A stretch of DNA of 10,592 nt from Clostridia bacterium (GCA_017552845.1 JAFZOE010000087.1:1-10592), one strand, 5' to 3'. Counted from the stretch's first letter, positions 1 to 7,690 are shown. The notes: generated from the sequence alone by a model not told the origin. Program-made: numbers and translations.

Positions 1-1683
1 GACTTCGGGGCGGGCACCGGCGGCTACTGGATAAACCTTGTCTATACCTGGACCTATAACCCCAACAGAGCGGTTTACGATGCCGCAATTTATCAGGGCA
101 CTCTCTTTACCGACACTCTGCCCTATTCGCTCTCCAAGAAAAACAGCGAAGGCGCGGTGCTCAACTACATCGCCTGCAGTTTCATCGGTCAGCAGACATA
201 TAAATACGGTGCCCTGCAGAGATATATCGGCACAAACAATACCTTCAAGGACAGCGGCGGCGTAAACTTCAAGGAAGAAGATATCAAGGCCGTGCGCGCC
301 GGCCATACGGCAACCGGCCCGTTTGCCCAGAATGTCAAATACGGCTTTAATGTATCGGATTATATTGCGACCGGATTTTATGTTCTCGGATACACGAAGA
401 ATATGAATCCCCTGAAGCTTGCCGATGTCGTAATCACCAACAAGACAATAAAAGGCAAATCAGACGGCCAAAAAATCACTTACAATGTCAGCGGACTGAA
501 GACTCTCAACGGCGACGATGCAACAGGCGAATTCCACTCTGTATATGAACTCAAGAATCCGCACAACACCACCCCGTTTGAATTCAGCTACAGCCACTTT
601 TTCAACAGCACAAGCACAGAAACCAATCCCGACAGAAGCGGCAACGGCAGGCAGGTGACCAATCTCTTCGTATTCCTGCGCGAGGCGGAGCCTGAAAAGC
701 CGAGATATATCTCAAGTCTTTCGGTCGGCGCGTATTCCAGAGAGCAGTATAAATCAAAGAATCCCAAAGCCGACAAGGATACGCTCAGGGCGGTTGATAC
801 AATCGTTGACAGCCAGGCGCTCATCGGGGCGCTCGCAGGCTGCTCGGACGAAGTCGTCTATACCAATTTCGCCATAGCGAATCAGAATGACGCCTGGTAT
901 AATAAGACCAATCCCATTATACAGGGCAAGGGGTCAAGCTCTCCGCCCGAAAACAATGTGGCGGCTTATATCGGAGTCACGAGAACCAACAAGGCGGAGA
1001 AGGCAATCAAGGGCGTGCTTCTGTATCAGATCAATGATACCACGGCTCCCGAAACGGTGAAGCTTGAAAATGTTGACTACACCTGCGCAGGTGTTCAGGC
1101 TCCGATTGAGATGAACGGCAAGACCTACTTCCTCTATTACACAACCAACAGCGGCGTTTCGCCCTGCGCTCCGATTACGGAGATTATGGTTGACAATAAT
1201 CCGATGGTCGGCGGCTACGCCACAAACCTTTCGGGCGACAGGCTCCACGACGCTCCCTACGGAAACCCGAATCAGACCAATTTCATCCATCTGAAATATG
1301 ACAAGGAGCACCGCAATATATTCACCAAGCTCTATATAGGAAAAGGCAGCAACAAACGCGCCGCGCTGTGCGATCTGCTCTCGCAGGGCTGCTTCGAATG
1401 TATAGATATGGATCTCAATACCGGCATTGAAGGAAACAGCATCTATATGGGCTTCCGCTCAAGCCACGTAGATTGGGACTCCATCAATTCCAAGGCAACC
1501 GAAAAGGCGATAAAAGACGCTACCGACAAAGCTCTCGACGAGGCGGTCTATGATATCCTCATCACAAGGGGCGAAGCGTTCAGGCCCGAAGGATTCGTCA
1601 GCAAAGACAGAGTTTATTATTATCCCGTTTCCAAGCAGGATCTTACTGACGGCAAGGGCGACGAAATATATATGTATTACTGC
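1..1683 (+). repeat. Six degenerate protein-level beta-prism-like modules
   Basis: Approximate copies lie at 1-99, 358-441, 958-1029, 1120-1200, 1318-1464 and 1543-1683. Shared features are a D-[LF]-x-x-G-x-G-x-x-[IW]-[YN] strand, a hydrophobic Y strand (YIGVTRTN, FLYYTTN, YVLGYTKN) and a downstream A-[IV]-x-x-[IV] strand (KAIKGVLLY, APITEIMV, AVYDILIT). The copies are diverged at DNA level, so they were recognised only after translation. Boundaries are rough. Confidence 0.5.
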
Positions 1684-2067
1684 TGCCCGTATTGGTCAAG
1701 AACCTATAACAACAAAAACGGCGCCAACACTCTTCTGCCCGCAGAGGTATTCACCGGCTACTATAAGGAAATAGGCATGTCAAATTACGACAGGGTTCCT
1801 TATAACACCTCCCTTGCGGGGACGGATAGTTCCGGCGGTTCCGTATACAAATGGGAATATGTTATGTTCAGCGACAACAGCGCCCCCGCAAATCCCAACG
1901 CGGGAACAATATCATACTCCTATGACAATGAGTGCGCGCTCGACAACCGCGTGACAATATTCGCCCAGAGAAGCGACAACAGCGTAAAGCCTGCGGGCGA
2001 AATCACAGGCGGCTTCGTCGATGAAAAGATGAAGGTCGGCACTCTGAAATTCACGCTTTCATATTAA
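1..2067 (+). CDS. Large exported repeat protein with MABP/beta-prism-like modules (5' end missing)
   Basis: The reading frame is open from base 1 and ends in TAA at 2067, giving 688 visible residues. The true start lies upstream, and the internal GTG at 157 is not a credible start because the frame continues before it with the same kind of protein. Composition is extracellular in style: rich in Tyr, Asn, Thr and Gly, with no membrane segment, sortase motif or charged tail at the C-terminus. I see at least six divergent copies of a module of the form aromatic-I-x-L-x-Y-x-x-T-x-N-P-x-x-A-I-x-D-I, several preceded by D-L-x-x-G-x-G-x-x-I-Y. Examples are GGYWINLVYTWTYNPN (residues 8-23), YVLGYTKNMNP (127-137), DLNTGIEGNSIYMGF (471-485) and DLTDGKGDEIYMYY (547-560). 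This resembles the MABP-type beta-prism repeat, which binds lipid in eukaryotic MVB12; that match is from memory. The function is unknown. Surface attachment or glycan/lipid recognition is a guess. It converges on the two-component operon. Confidence 0.85.
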   Translation, partial: DFGAGTGGYWINLVYTWTYNPNRAVYDAAIYQGTLFTDTLPYSLSKKNSEGAVLNYIACSFIGQQTYKYGALQRYIGTNNTFKDSGGVNFKEEDIKAVRAGHTATGPFAQNVKYGFNVSDYIATGFYVLGYTKNMNPLKLADVVITNKTIKGKSDGQKITYNVSGLKTLNGDDATGEFHSVYELKNPHNTTPFEFSYSHFFNSTSTETNPDRSGNGRQVTNLFVFLREAEPEKPRYISSLSVGAYSREQYKSKNPKADKDTLRAVDTIVDSQALIGALAGCSDEVVYTNFAIANQNDAWYNKTNPIIQGKGSSSPPENNVAAYIGVTRTNKAEKAIKGVLLYQINDTTAPETVKLENVDYTCAGVQAPIEMNGKTYFLYYTTNSGVSPCAPITEIMVDNNPMVGGYATNLSGDRLHDAPYGNPNQTNFIHLKYDKEHRNIFTKLYIGKGSNKRAALCDLLSQGCFECIDMDLNTGIEGNSIYMGFRSSHVDWDSINSKATEKAIKDATDKALDEAVYDILITRGEAFRPEGFVSKDRVYYYPVSKQDLTDGKGDEIYMYYCCPYWSRTYNNKNGANTLLPAEVFTGYYKEIGMSNYDRVPYNTSLAGTDSSGGSVYKWEYVMFSDNSAPANPNAGTISYSYDNECALDNRVTIFAQRSDNSVKPAGEITGGFVDEKMKVGTLKFTLSY

Positions 2068-2079
2068 AAACAATGCGAA

Positions 2080-2113
2080 AAAGTCCGCAGATTCAATTGA
2101 ATCTGCGGACTTT
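2080..2113. terminator. Bidirectional intrinsic terminator between convergent genes
   Basis: This is a perfect inverted repeat with two 17-bp arms and no spacer (in practice a hairpin with a 4-base AATT loop). A run of A lies on its left and a T-rich run (TTTATTTTTA) on its right, so each strand has a U-tract after the stem. It starts 12 bases after the + gene stop (2067) and lies 15 bases beyond the - gene stop (2129), which fits one structure ending both transcripts. Confidence 0.9.
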
Positions 2114-2128
2114 ATTTTTATATTCAAT

Positions 2129-2623
2129 TTACTTTATGCGCTCAAATTCGCCGCTGCCGACAAGATCATCCGAGCTGCTCTTCCAGGTGAGGTGCTTTGT
2201 ATCTTTGAAAATTATCCTGCCCGCACCGTTGTCATATTCTGTTTCGCGGGTTTTCTCTTTTCCCGTCTTGTCAAAAGTAATCAGGTCTTTGACGGCGCCG
2301 GTATAATTCACAAGACTGCTTTCCTCGCTGTAATAGCCGCTGAAAGTCCATTCCGTGCAGGTTCTTTCCAGCGTCTTGCTCCTGATTCTGAAAACCATCA
2401 GGCCGCCCTCGCCCGCTTCGATCGTCAATGTGTAATCGTCATTCTTATATGTTCCGAAGAAGTCGTCGTCCGTCTTCATTTTTTCGGGCGGAATTGTTTC
2501 CGACGGGGCAATTCTGTCCTCTTGATCGATAACCGATTCCTCTTTATCCTTCTTTTTGCCGCATCCGGCAAATGCGCCGAGCAGGATTAAGACCCCGAGC
2601 AGCAAAGCAATTATTCTTTTCAT
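2129..2623 (-). CDS. Lipoprotein with small beta-rich domain, last gene of the sensor-kinase operon
   Basis: This is a 164-residue protein. Its N-terminus MKRIIALLLGVLILLGAFAGC has a basic start, a hydrophobic core and a lipobox (AFAGC) with Cys21 as the predicted lipidated residue. A charged, flexible linker follows (residues 22-52). A beta-rich domain then begins at FFGTYKNDDYTLTIEAG and includes WTFSGYY and a C-terminal LTWKSSSDD...FERIK stretch. The pattern G-T-Y, W-x-F-S-G-x-Y, G-x-G-x-I-x-F, L-x-W is one I recall from small lipocalin-like lipoproteins of gut Clostridia, whose function is unknown. Ribosome site AAGGTG sits 8 bases before ATG and overlaps the TAA of the preceding gene, so translation is probably coupled. 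It is likely anchored to the outer face of the membrane. A role as accessory or target of the upstream kinase is inference. Confidence 0.88.
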   Translation of the reverse strand: MKRIIALLLGVLILLGAFAGCGKKKDKEESVIDQEDRIAPSETIPPEKMKTDDDFFGTYKNDDYTLTIEAGEGGLMVFRIRSKTLERTCTEWTFSGYYSEESSLVNYTGAVKDLITFDKTGKEKTRETEYDNGAGRIIFKDTKHLTWKSSSDDLVGSGEFERIK

Positions 2624-2632
2624 AATATCACC

Positions 2633-3103
2633 TTATCTGATCGAATTGATATAATCGGTCATTTCTTCGAGGCTCACGCCCTCTTGCGAATCGTTGATTG
2701 AAACGGTATAGGCGAAGCTGTTGTATTCCCAGGTGGCGAGGTAGAATTTGCCGTCCTTACCGCTGAGCTTGACGTTATAGCCGTTGATGGTCTGCTCGTC
2801 TTTTTCGGTAAGATCGGATCTGCTGTCGCTGTTATCGGCAACGCCGAGAGTCTTTCTGATGAAGCCCGCGCCGCCGTAGGTGATCTCGATAGTGCTGCTG
2901 TTTGAGCTGTAGCCCGTGGCGGGAACACCCGCGAGACGGTCGGTATAATCGAGGTCGAAGTCCGCCGCTTCAATCGCCTGCTCGATATCGCCGTATTCCT
3001 TGACTTTATCGTTTTTTACGGTCTTGTTTTTGAGGACGATGACCGCCGCAATACCTGCCGCGAGAACAGCAACCATTATTATACAGAGAACTTTCTTTTT
3101 CAT
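2633..3103 (-). CDS. Single-pass membrane protein with extracellular domain of unknown function
   Basis: The frame extends up to a TTG at 3118, but that codon lies inside the ribosome site. I chose ATG at 3103, giving 156 residues, because AGGGGTGAG precedes it at good spacing. An N-terminal signal anchor (residues about 2-25, KKKVLCIIMVAVLAAGIAAVIVL) is followed by a soluble domain. The domain has an IEAADFDLDY segment and a C-terminal part carrying ITYGGAGFIRK, TINGYNVKLSGKDGKFYLATW and LEEMTDYINSI. This order (I-E-x-x-Y-G, then G-x-x-V-x-x-x-G-x-x-G-x-x-x-L-A-T-W, then an amphipathic C-terminal helix) resembles a widespread clostridial family of small membrane proteins and distantly DUF4367. 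No enzymatic motif is visible. It lies between the response regulator and the lipoprotein; the regulator's TGA stop falls inside this gene's ribosome-site region. Confidence 0.85.
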   Translation of the reverse strand: MKKKVLCIIMVAVLAAGIAAVIVLKNKTVKNDKVKEYGDIEQAIEAADFDLDYTDRLAGVPATGYSSNSSTIEITYGGAGFIRKTLGVADNSDSRSDLTEKDEQTINGYNVKLSGKDGKFYLATWEYNSFAYTVSINDSQEGVSLEEMTDYINSIR

Positions 3104-3114
3104 ATTCTCACCCC

Positions 3115-3903
3115 TCAATAGTTTTCAAGAGAATAAATGTATTCTTCTGCCCAGCTGTATTGATTCATGAATTCGCCGTGGTAGCTGTCAGCTCCGCCGG
3201 CAGTGCCGGTGAGATAATCATAATAATCGCATTTTATGAGATTGGTGTCAATCGCGTAGGAATTGCTGTTATGTATCAGTATATCCTCAAATCCGTGTCT
3301 TGTCAAATCATTTCTCAGGGATGAGAAAATCGTTTTGAAATTGAGGATTGCCTTTTCGGGGGTCATGCTGTCCCCGAATATGACGGCGCAGATTTCATTT
3401 CTGCTCGCGCTCGCGCCTTTGAGGCATATCAGATAGGCGAGCATTTCCTTCTCTCTCTGACGCTTGAAAGCCATCGGTTTGCCGTCCGCAAAAACCTCGA
3501 AATTGCCGAAGCATTTTACCGTAAGTTTCTGCTTTTCGCCTGTCTCAACGGGGGTGCGCAGATTGTCGAGCACGGCTTTGAGATCCTTATCCATCACGGG
3601 TTTCAGGATATAGCCGCTGACAAATAGTTTCAATGCGTCAAGCGCGTATTCGCTGTAAGCCGTGACCATGACTATATTCATTTTCGGGCATTTCTTCTTG
3701 ATTATTTCCGCGAGGGCCAGCCCGTTTTTGCCCGGCATCTGAATATCGAGAAAGGCGATGTCAAATGCGCTTTTCTCTATGAGCTTCATCGCGGAATTGT
3801 ATTCGGAAGCGAAAAAATATTCGTTGCCCGGAGCCACTCTCTCGAGAGCGTCCTTCAGATCCTCTCTGAGGTATTCCTCGTCGTCAACTATAAGTATCTT
3901 CAT
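3115..3903 (-). CDS. Two-component response regulator, REC plus SARP/OmpR-like winged helix
   Basis: This is a 262-residue cytoplasmic transcription regulator. The receiver domain (about 1-115) shows the full active site: Asp7-Asp8 in ILIVDDEEYLREDL, phospho-acceptor Asp53 in FLDIQMPG, Thr81 in VMVTAYS and Lys101 in YILKPV. The C-terminal half begins with LTVKCFGNFEVFADGKPM and has KRQREKEMLAYLI, then an FGDSMTPEKAILNFKTIFSSLR helix pair. This is the layout of SARP-type (SAPR family) winged-helix DNA-binding domains; no large TPR/BTAD extension follows. I chose ATG 3903 rather than GTG 3909 because AAGGAA is correctly spaced for the ATG and too close to the GTG. The start lies 3 bases past the TGA of the kinase gene (3906), so the pair is probably translationally coupled. 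The kinase is its obvious partner. The DNA targets cannot be read from the sequence. Confidence 0.95.
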   Translation of the reverse strand: MKILIVDDEEYLREDLKDALERVAPGNEYFFASEYNSAMKLIEKSAFDIAFLDIQMPGKNGLALAEIIKKKCPKMNIVMVTAYSEYALDALKLFVSGYILKPVMDKDLKAVLDNLRTPVETGEKQKLTVKCFGNFEVFADGKPMAFKRQREKEMLAYLICLKGASASRNEICAVIFGDSMTPEKAILNFKTIFSSLRNDLTRHGFEDILIHNSNSYAIDTNLIKCDYYDYLTGTAGGADSYHGEFMNQYSWAEEYIYSLENY

Positions 3904-3905
3904 AT

Positions 3906-5198
3906 TCACTGTTCCTTCGGGATTTTAATCGTGACCTTCGTGCCCTTTCCGGGCTCGCTGCTGACATCCATTGTGCCCTTGCACATAAGGCGCAGCCTCT
4001 CGGTCGTATTCTTTATTCCGACATGGTTCTTGAAGCCGGGGTCATCCAGTATTGAGGTATCAAAACCGGCGCCGTTATCCTCAATCACTATTATATGCTG
4101 ATTGCCGTCAAAACGGGTGGAAACTTTGATTCTGCCGTCGGTTTTATTCTGCGCGCGAAGGCCGTGTTTTATCGCGTTTTCAACGCTCGTCTGAATAGCG
4201 AAGGGCGGGATGTCAAAATCCTCATCCTCTATATCGTATTCAACCTCAATACTTTTGCCGAAGCGCTTCTGCTCGAGATAGATATAGTGCTTCACAAGGT
4301 CAAGCTCGCGCTCCGCGGGGATACATTCGGTCTCGTTGAAGAAATCAGTGCAGTTTCGCAGATAACCCGAAAATTCATTTATTGCTTCCGCCGCCTCATC
4401 CGGCGCCTTCTTGCAAAGATGCCTTATGACCGAGAGCGTGTTGAAAATGAAATGCGGCTGAACCTGCTGATTTATCAGGCGGATTCTCTCCTCGGCCATC
4501 ATCTTTTCCTTATCCACATTATATTTCATATAATTGAATTCATAGGAGACGAAGAGAAGCAGCGAGGAAAAGACGAGAGCGAGATTGGTGAACGCTATGC
4601 CGTATCGCAGGGTCTGGATAATTACCGCGATATTCGGCAGCACGAGGAACATGATGATAGCGACCTTCTCGAAATTATTCATATAGCTGATATATTCGAT
4701 CACGACGCCGAGCGTAATCACGATTCCGACAAATGCGATGGCTCCGGGAATCATACCGTAGGCAAGGCGGAAATAGGTGTTTCTCTCATCAAAGGTATAA
4801 ATGAACGGGCGGAATACATTGATTATAAGCACAACCGAGCCGATAATAAACAGCACCCATTCGATATATTTCCAGTAAAGGCCCGTAATACCAGAGCGGA
4901 TTGAAATGATATGGGAGACATAATCCGCGACAAGCGGCATGATGAGAAAGCCGAAAAAGAAAGCGCAGAAATTCGATATCCTGACTAAAAAGTAGCCGGC
5001 CTGCGACGGATTTCCCCTGAATATCCACGCGAGCGAGTCGCTTATCATCAGCATCATTGCGCCCAGCAGCAGGATGATAAGCTTATACGCGCCCTTCCTG
5101 TCGAAATGCCTCGTGATGTAAATCGAGACAGCCGAAATCAGGCAGAAGAGCGCTCCCCATATTTCTATTGAAAAATGCACATACTGTAAAGTGGTCAT
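3906..5198 (-). CDS. Seven-transmembrane sensor histidine kinase, LytS/YehU type
   Basis: This is a 430-residue membrane kinase. The N-terminal half has about seven hydrophobic segments (roughly 10-29, 38-57, 70-92, 111-130, 146-169, 177-196, 203-219), reminiscent of the HisKA_7TM sensor region. A short coiled linker (226-243) leads to the His_kinase core INQQVQPHFIFNTLSVI with phospho-acceptor His249. The ATPase domain is complete: N box ENAIKHG (340-346), G1 box DNGAGF (374-379), GIKNTTERLRL (394-404) and GKGTKV (418-423). The start at ATG 5198 is preceded by AGGT at about 7 bases, a modest ribosome site. It heads a four-gene operon with a response regulator and two exported small proteins. 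The ligand is unknown. With seven membrane passes and almost no external loop domain, it probably senses a membrane-embedded or small-molecule signal, or one of the two exported proteins; that is inference. Confidence 0.95.
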   Translation of the reverse strand: MTTLQYVHFSIEIWGALFCLISAVSIYITRHFDRKGAYKLIILLLGAMMLMISDSLAWIFRGNPSQAGYFLVRISNFCAFFFGFLIMPLVADYVSHIISIRSGITGLYWKYIEWVLFIIGSVVLIINVFRPFIYTFDERNTYFRLAYGMIPGAIAFVGIVITLGVVIEYISYMNNFEKVAIIMFLVLPNIAVIIQTLRYGIAFTNLALVFSSLLLFVSYEFNYMKYNVDKEKMMAEERIRLINQQVQPHFIFNTLSVIRHLCKKAPDEAAEAINEFSGYLRNCTDFFNETECIPAERELDLVKHYIYLEQKRFGKSIEVEYDIEDEDFDIPPFAIQTSVENAIKHGLRAQNKTDGRIKVSTRFDGNQHIIVIEDNGAGFDTSILDDPGFKNHVGIKNTTERLRLMCKGTMDVSSEPGKGTKVTIKIPKEQ

Positions 5199-5229
5199 AT
5201 TTTTACCTGTCTTATATTATACTGAGAAT

Positions 5230-5259
5230 ATAATATCATATTGAATATATACTATACAA
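5230..5259 (-). promoter_or_regulatory. Candidate SigA promoter of the sensor-kinase operon
   Basis: Read on the - strand, TTGTAT (5259-5254) and TATTAT (5235-5230) are separated by 18 bases. This would start transcription about 25 bases before the kinase ATG. The region is extremely AT-rich, so chance matches are easy. A perfect TATAAT at 5221-5216 is an alternative -10, but it would leave only about a 10-base leader. Confidence 0.4.
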
Positions 5260-5310
5260 TATTTTTTTATAAAAAAGTCGGCGGGGATGATTTTTACCTG
5301 AGGTATCCGC

Positions 5311-5347
5311 AAAAAGATAATCTCCCCGGCAGGTATCCGGGGAGATT
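5311..5347 (-). terminator. Intrinsic terminator of the adhesin gene
   Basis: An 11-bp perfect stem (AATCTCCCCGG at 5319-5329 pairing with 5337-5347) with a 7-base loop lies 9 bases beyond the adhesin stop codon. On the - strand the stem is followed by ATCTTTTTGC, a U-tract. It separates the adhesin transcript from the kinase operon, which lies on the same strand. Confidence 0.88.
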
Positions 5348-5356
5348 CAATTCAGA

Positions 5357-7690
5357 CTATTTATCTTTTTTCTTGCGGAGCATCAGGAAGGCGGAGACAA
5401 CCATCAGCACCACGCCTGCAGCAATGAAAATATATGTGCCGATGCCGCCGGTTTCGGGCAGCAGGCTCGACGATGAATTCGGAATTTTGAGTGTCTGAGG
5501 CGGAGTATCGGTCAGATTCTGGACTACCGTGACCGTAAACATATCGCTTGATTTATGATAACCTGAGGGAGCCTTGATCTCCTGAAGATAATAGATACCG
5601 CAGGGCAGGGCAGGCGATGACGCGCTTCCGTCTTCGCCGCTCCTCAGAACAAGCTCTTCGCCGCTCACACTCACGGGAACGGCCGTATAATTCACGCCTT
5701 CGCGAGTAAGAGTAACCGTTTCGGTATCATCTGCGTTCGCGGGGCGGTAAACCTTGAATTCTGCCCCTTTTAGCAGAGCGGATTCATCGCCGTCTCTGTG
5801 TTTTATAATTGAAAATGTGCCGGAAACGTTATCGGGAATCACAAGATCCGGAATTGTGTCATCGGGCTCCGCCGGTGTATTCTTGGGATAAACCGAAACG
5901 ATATCGGTAAATCCTCCGTCCGAGCCCTGCGTGGGCATCGGAACGGTGATATAGAAAGGCGCGGCAGGCTCCTTGACCTTCTCCGGATTTGCCTGCTCGC
6001 AGACAAGATAGCGGCCGTCTTCAAGCTCGAGAGCGCCGTAGCCGGTATCATCGGTAACAATGCTGCCGACTTTGTTTGCGGCGGTTGAATACGCCGCAAT
6101 CTCCTCTTCGGTCGGCTCATCGTTCACTGCGCCGTCAGCGCGGTAAATATCAAAAGTAATATCCGGAATCGGAGTGCCGTCTTCATTGGAAGTCTTGAAA
6201 ATTCTCAAGCCTTTATCAATGGAGCCGCTGAATGTGAAGGCCTGCTTTGCTCCTATTCTCACGGGGCCGTCGGTAACGCCGACCAGCGTCTGGGAAACCT
6301 CTTTGCCGCCTTCGGGCTCATAGAGATAAACTCCCCTGGCAACATTCTGGATTCCGCTTGTTTCCACCGTGACCGTGTCGCCCTCTTTTGCGGTTACGGT
6401 CAGAGGATATCTGTTCCTTGTATCGGCGCTGAAGGTAAAGGAATCTGTTGTGATGAAGTTGCCCTGCCCGTCATCGTGTCCGCTTCTGACCTTGATTTGA
6501 ATATCGTCATCCGCTTCGACATTACCGTTGAGATTGACATAAATGCCGACATCATAGGTATCCTGACTGCCCGGTCTGAGCTCGGCGCGGGCGACTTCGA
6601 CATCGGTGATAATCAACTGCTCTTCGTCGGCATCCTTGCCGGGAAGATTGAAGAGGAAATAAACCAGATTATTGACTTTATAGGAGGAGGCATCGCTGAA
6701 GGTCAGGCGTTTTGTCGCCGTGCTCCACCAGTCCCAGAGCTCGTTATTGTAATTATGAATCGGCGTCATGATGCCGGGGACCTTCGACATATCAAGCGAA
6801 CCGCCGTAAAATACACACTGATCGATTTTTTCCTTGCTCATATTCGAATATGCCCAGATCGCCATCTGAACTGCGCAGATAATATCGCTTCTGTTGAGAG
6901 AATCAACAAAATCATCGTCCAGGCCGAGGCCTTTGAGGTTGGTTTTCATTTCGTCAACAGAGACGAAGGGATACGCGTTTTCGACTATCGAGCGGATATG
7001 CTTTGCGGCGCTCGTGCTGTAATGCGATCCGTCCTCAAGATTGACAAGCTTATAGTGCGTTTTGTCAACGGGATTGACCTCAAGGTCGCAGCAATATGTG
7101 AGATTGTAATTGTTCGTTCCGTATTCATAGGGGCCGTCGGGCACCCAGTTGGTCGTATCAAGCTCCGCGGTATTTGTGACAATTATCGTCGCGGGCATAT
7201 CGAGTCCCGGCGAAAAATGAGTGCACATTTCATAGACAAGATTTTTAGGGAAAATAACTTCGTAGCAGTATTCATCAAATCTCTGCGTGATGGTAGCCTG
7301 CTTATTGAAAATATAAACAGTCGGAAGATTATCATCGAGTTTCGCAACAAGATCGGCGGGAATCTGCGCTTTTTCGCTTGCGCTCAGCGCTTCATAAGCC
7401 TGCTTCGCGGCAAGGCGCGCGGCAAACATTTCGGCTACATAAGTTTCATAGCCGTTTCTCGCCTGCGTATGCTCCGCAACGATATCGGGATCGGAAGCAT
7501 CCCAGTTTTTTGAAACGGTGTAGGTTGCTCTTTTATTCTGCATCTGCTGAAGCGTGTCAATCGCCTCAAGCTGAGCTGTGACATCGGCAACCGCATCGCC
7601 GTCCGCTGTAAACGCGACGGGCAGCACTATGCTCACGAGCAGCACGGCCGCCGCGCATATTGCCGATATTCTGAAAATCATTCTCCTCAT
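5357..7690 (-). CDS. Sortase-anchored thioester-domain (TED/TQXA) adhesin with CnaB/SpaA-like domains
   Basis: This is a 777-residue surface protein. A signal peptide spans about residues 1-29 (MRRMIFRISAICAAAVLLVS, cleavage probably near AFTAD), followed by a helical stretch (32-120). The thioester domain (about 130-330) has the hallmark Cys in NLTYCCDLE (Cys200, with Cys201 adjacent) and Gln275 in DIICAVQMAIWAYSN; such Cys-Gln pairs form an internal thioester that can bond covalently to host or cell-surface ligands. A beta-rich linker domain follows (about 335-490). Two SpaA/CnaB-like domains come next: the first from GLRIFKTSNEDG (Lys499, Glu565, Asn604 as possible isopeptide residues), the second from GTFSIIKHRDG (Lys630, Glu704 in YYLQEIKAPSGY, Asn738). 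The C-terminus has LPETG (744-748), a membrane helix and an RKKKDK tail, the standard sortase A signal. The start at 7690 follows AAGAGGT at good spacing; Met4 is too close to its own ribosome-like site. No sortase gene is in the window. Confidence 0.93.
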   Translation of the reverse strand: MRRMIFRISAICAAAVLLVSIVLPVAFTADGDAVADVTAQLEAIDTLQQMQNKRATYTVSKNWDASDPDIVAEHTQARNGYETYVAEMFAARLAAKQAYEALSASEKAQIPADLVAKLDDNLPTVYIFNKQATITQRFDEYCYEVIFPKNLVYEMCTHFSPGLDMPATIIVTNTAELDTTNWVPDGPYEYGTNNYNLTYCCDLEVNPVDKTHYKLVNLEDGSHYSTSAAKHIRSIVENAYPFVSVDEMKTNLKGLGLDDDFVDSLNRSDIICAVQMAIWAYSNMSKEKIDQCVFYGGSLDMSKVPGIMTPIHNYNNELWDWWSTATKRLTFSDASSYKVNNLVYFLFNLPGKDADEEQLIITDVEVARAELRPGSQDTYDVGIYVNLNGNVEADDDIQIKVRSGHDDGQGNFITTDSFTFSADTRNRYPLTVTAKEGDTVTVETSGIQNVARGVYLYEPEGGKEVSQTLVGVTDGPVRIGAKQAFTFSGSIDKGLRIFKTSNEDGTPIPDITFDIYRADGAVNDEPTEEEIAAYSTAANKVGSIVTDDTGYGALELEDGRYLVCEQANPEKVKEPAAPFYITVPMPTQGSDGGFTDIVSVYPKNTPAEPDDTIPDLVIPDNVSGTFSIIKHRDGDESALLKGAEFKVYRPANADDTETVTLTREGVNYTAVPVSVSGEELVLRSGEDGSASSPALPCGIYYLQEIKAPSGYHKSSDMFTVTVVQNLTDTPPQTLKIPNSSSSLLPETGGIGTYIFIAAGVVLMVVSAFLMLRKKKDK
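5447..5461 (-). other. LPETG sortase cleavage motif of the adhesin
   Basis: These are the codons for residues 744-748 of the adhesin. The motif is followed by a hydrophobic helix and a lysine-rich tail, completing the tripartite cell-wall sorting signal. Cleavage would be between Thr747 and Gly748. Confidence 0.93.

Noticed and set aside
934..1311. 125-codon - strand frame inside the large repeat protein
   Set aside because: It is a shadow of the + strand gene; its translation lacks domain character and has no ribosome site.
2080..2113. Perfect palindrome as an attachment or recombination site
   Set aside because: Its place between convergent stops with U-tracts on both strands is fully explained by a bidirectional terminator.
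4095..4904. 269-codon + strand frame opposite the sensor kinase
   Set aside because: The kinase frame has complete catalytic motifs; the + frame is a His/Asp-rich antisense artefact.
5241..5498. 85-codon + strand frame across the adhesin terminator
   Set aside because: It runs through the terminator hairpin and into the adhesin 3' end, with no ribosome site.
6476..7513. 345-codon + strand frame opposite the adhesin
   Set aside because: It is antisense to a gene with clear TED motifs and a promoter; the translation has no recognisable features.
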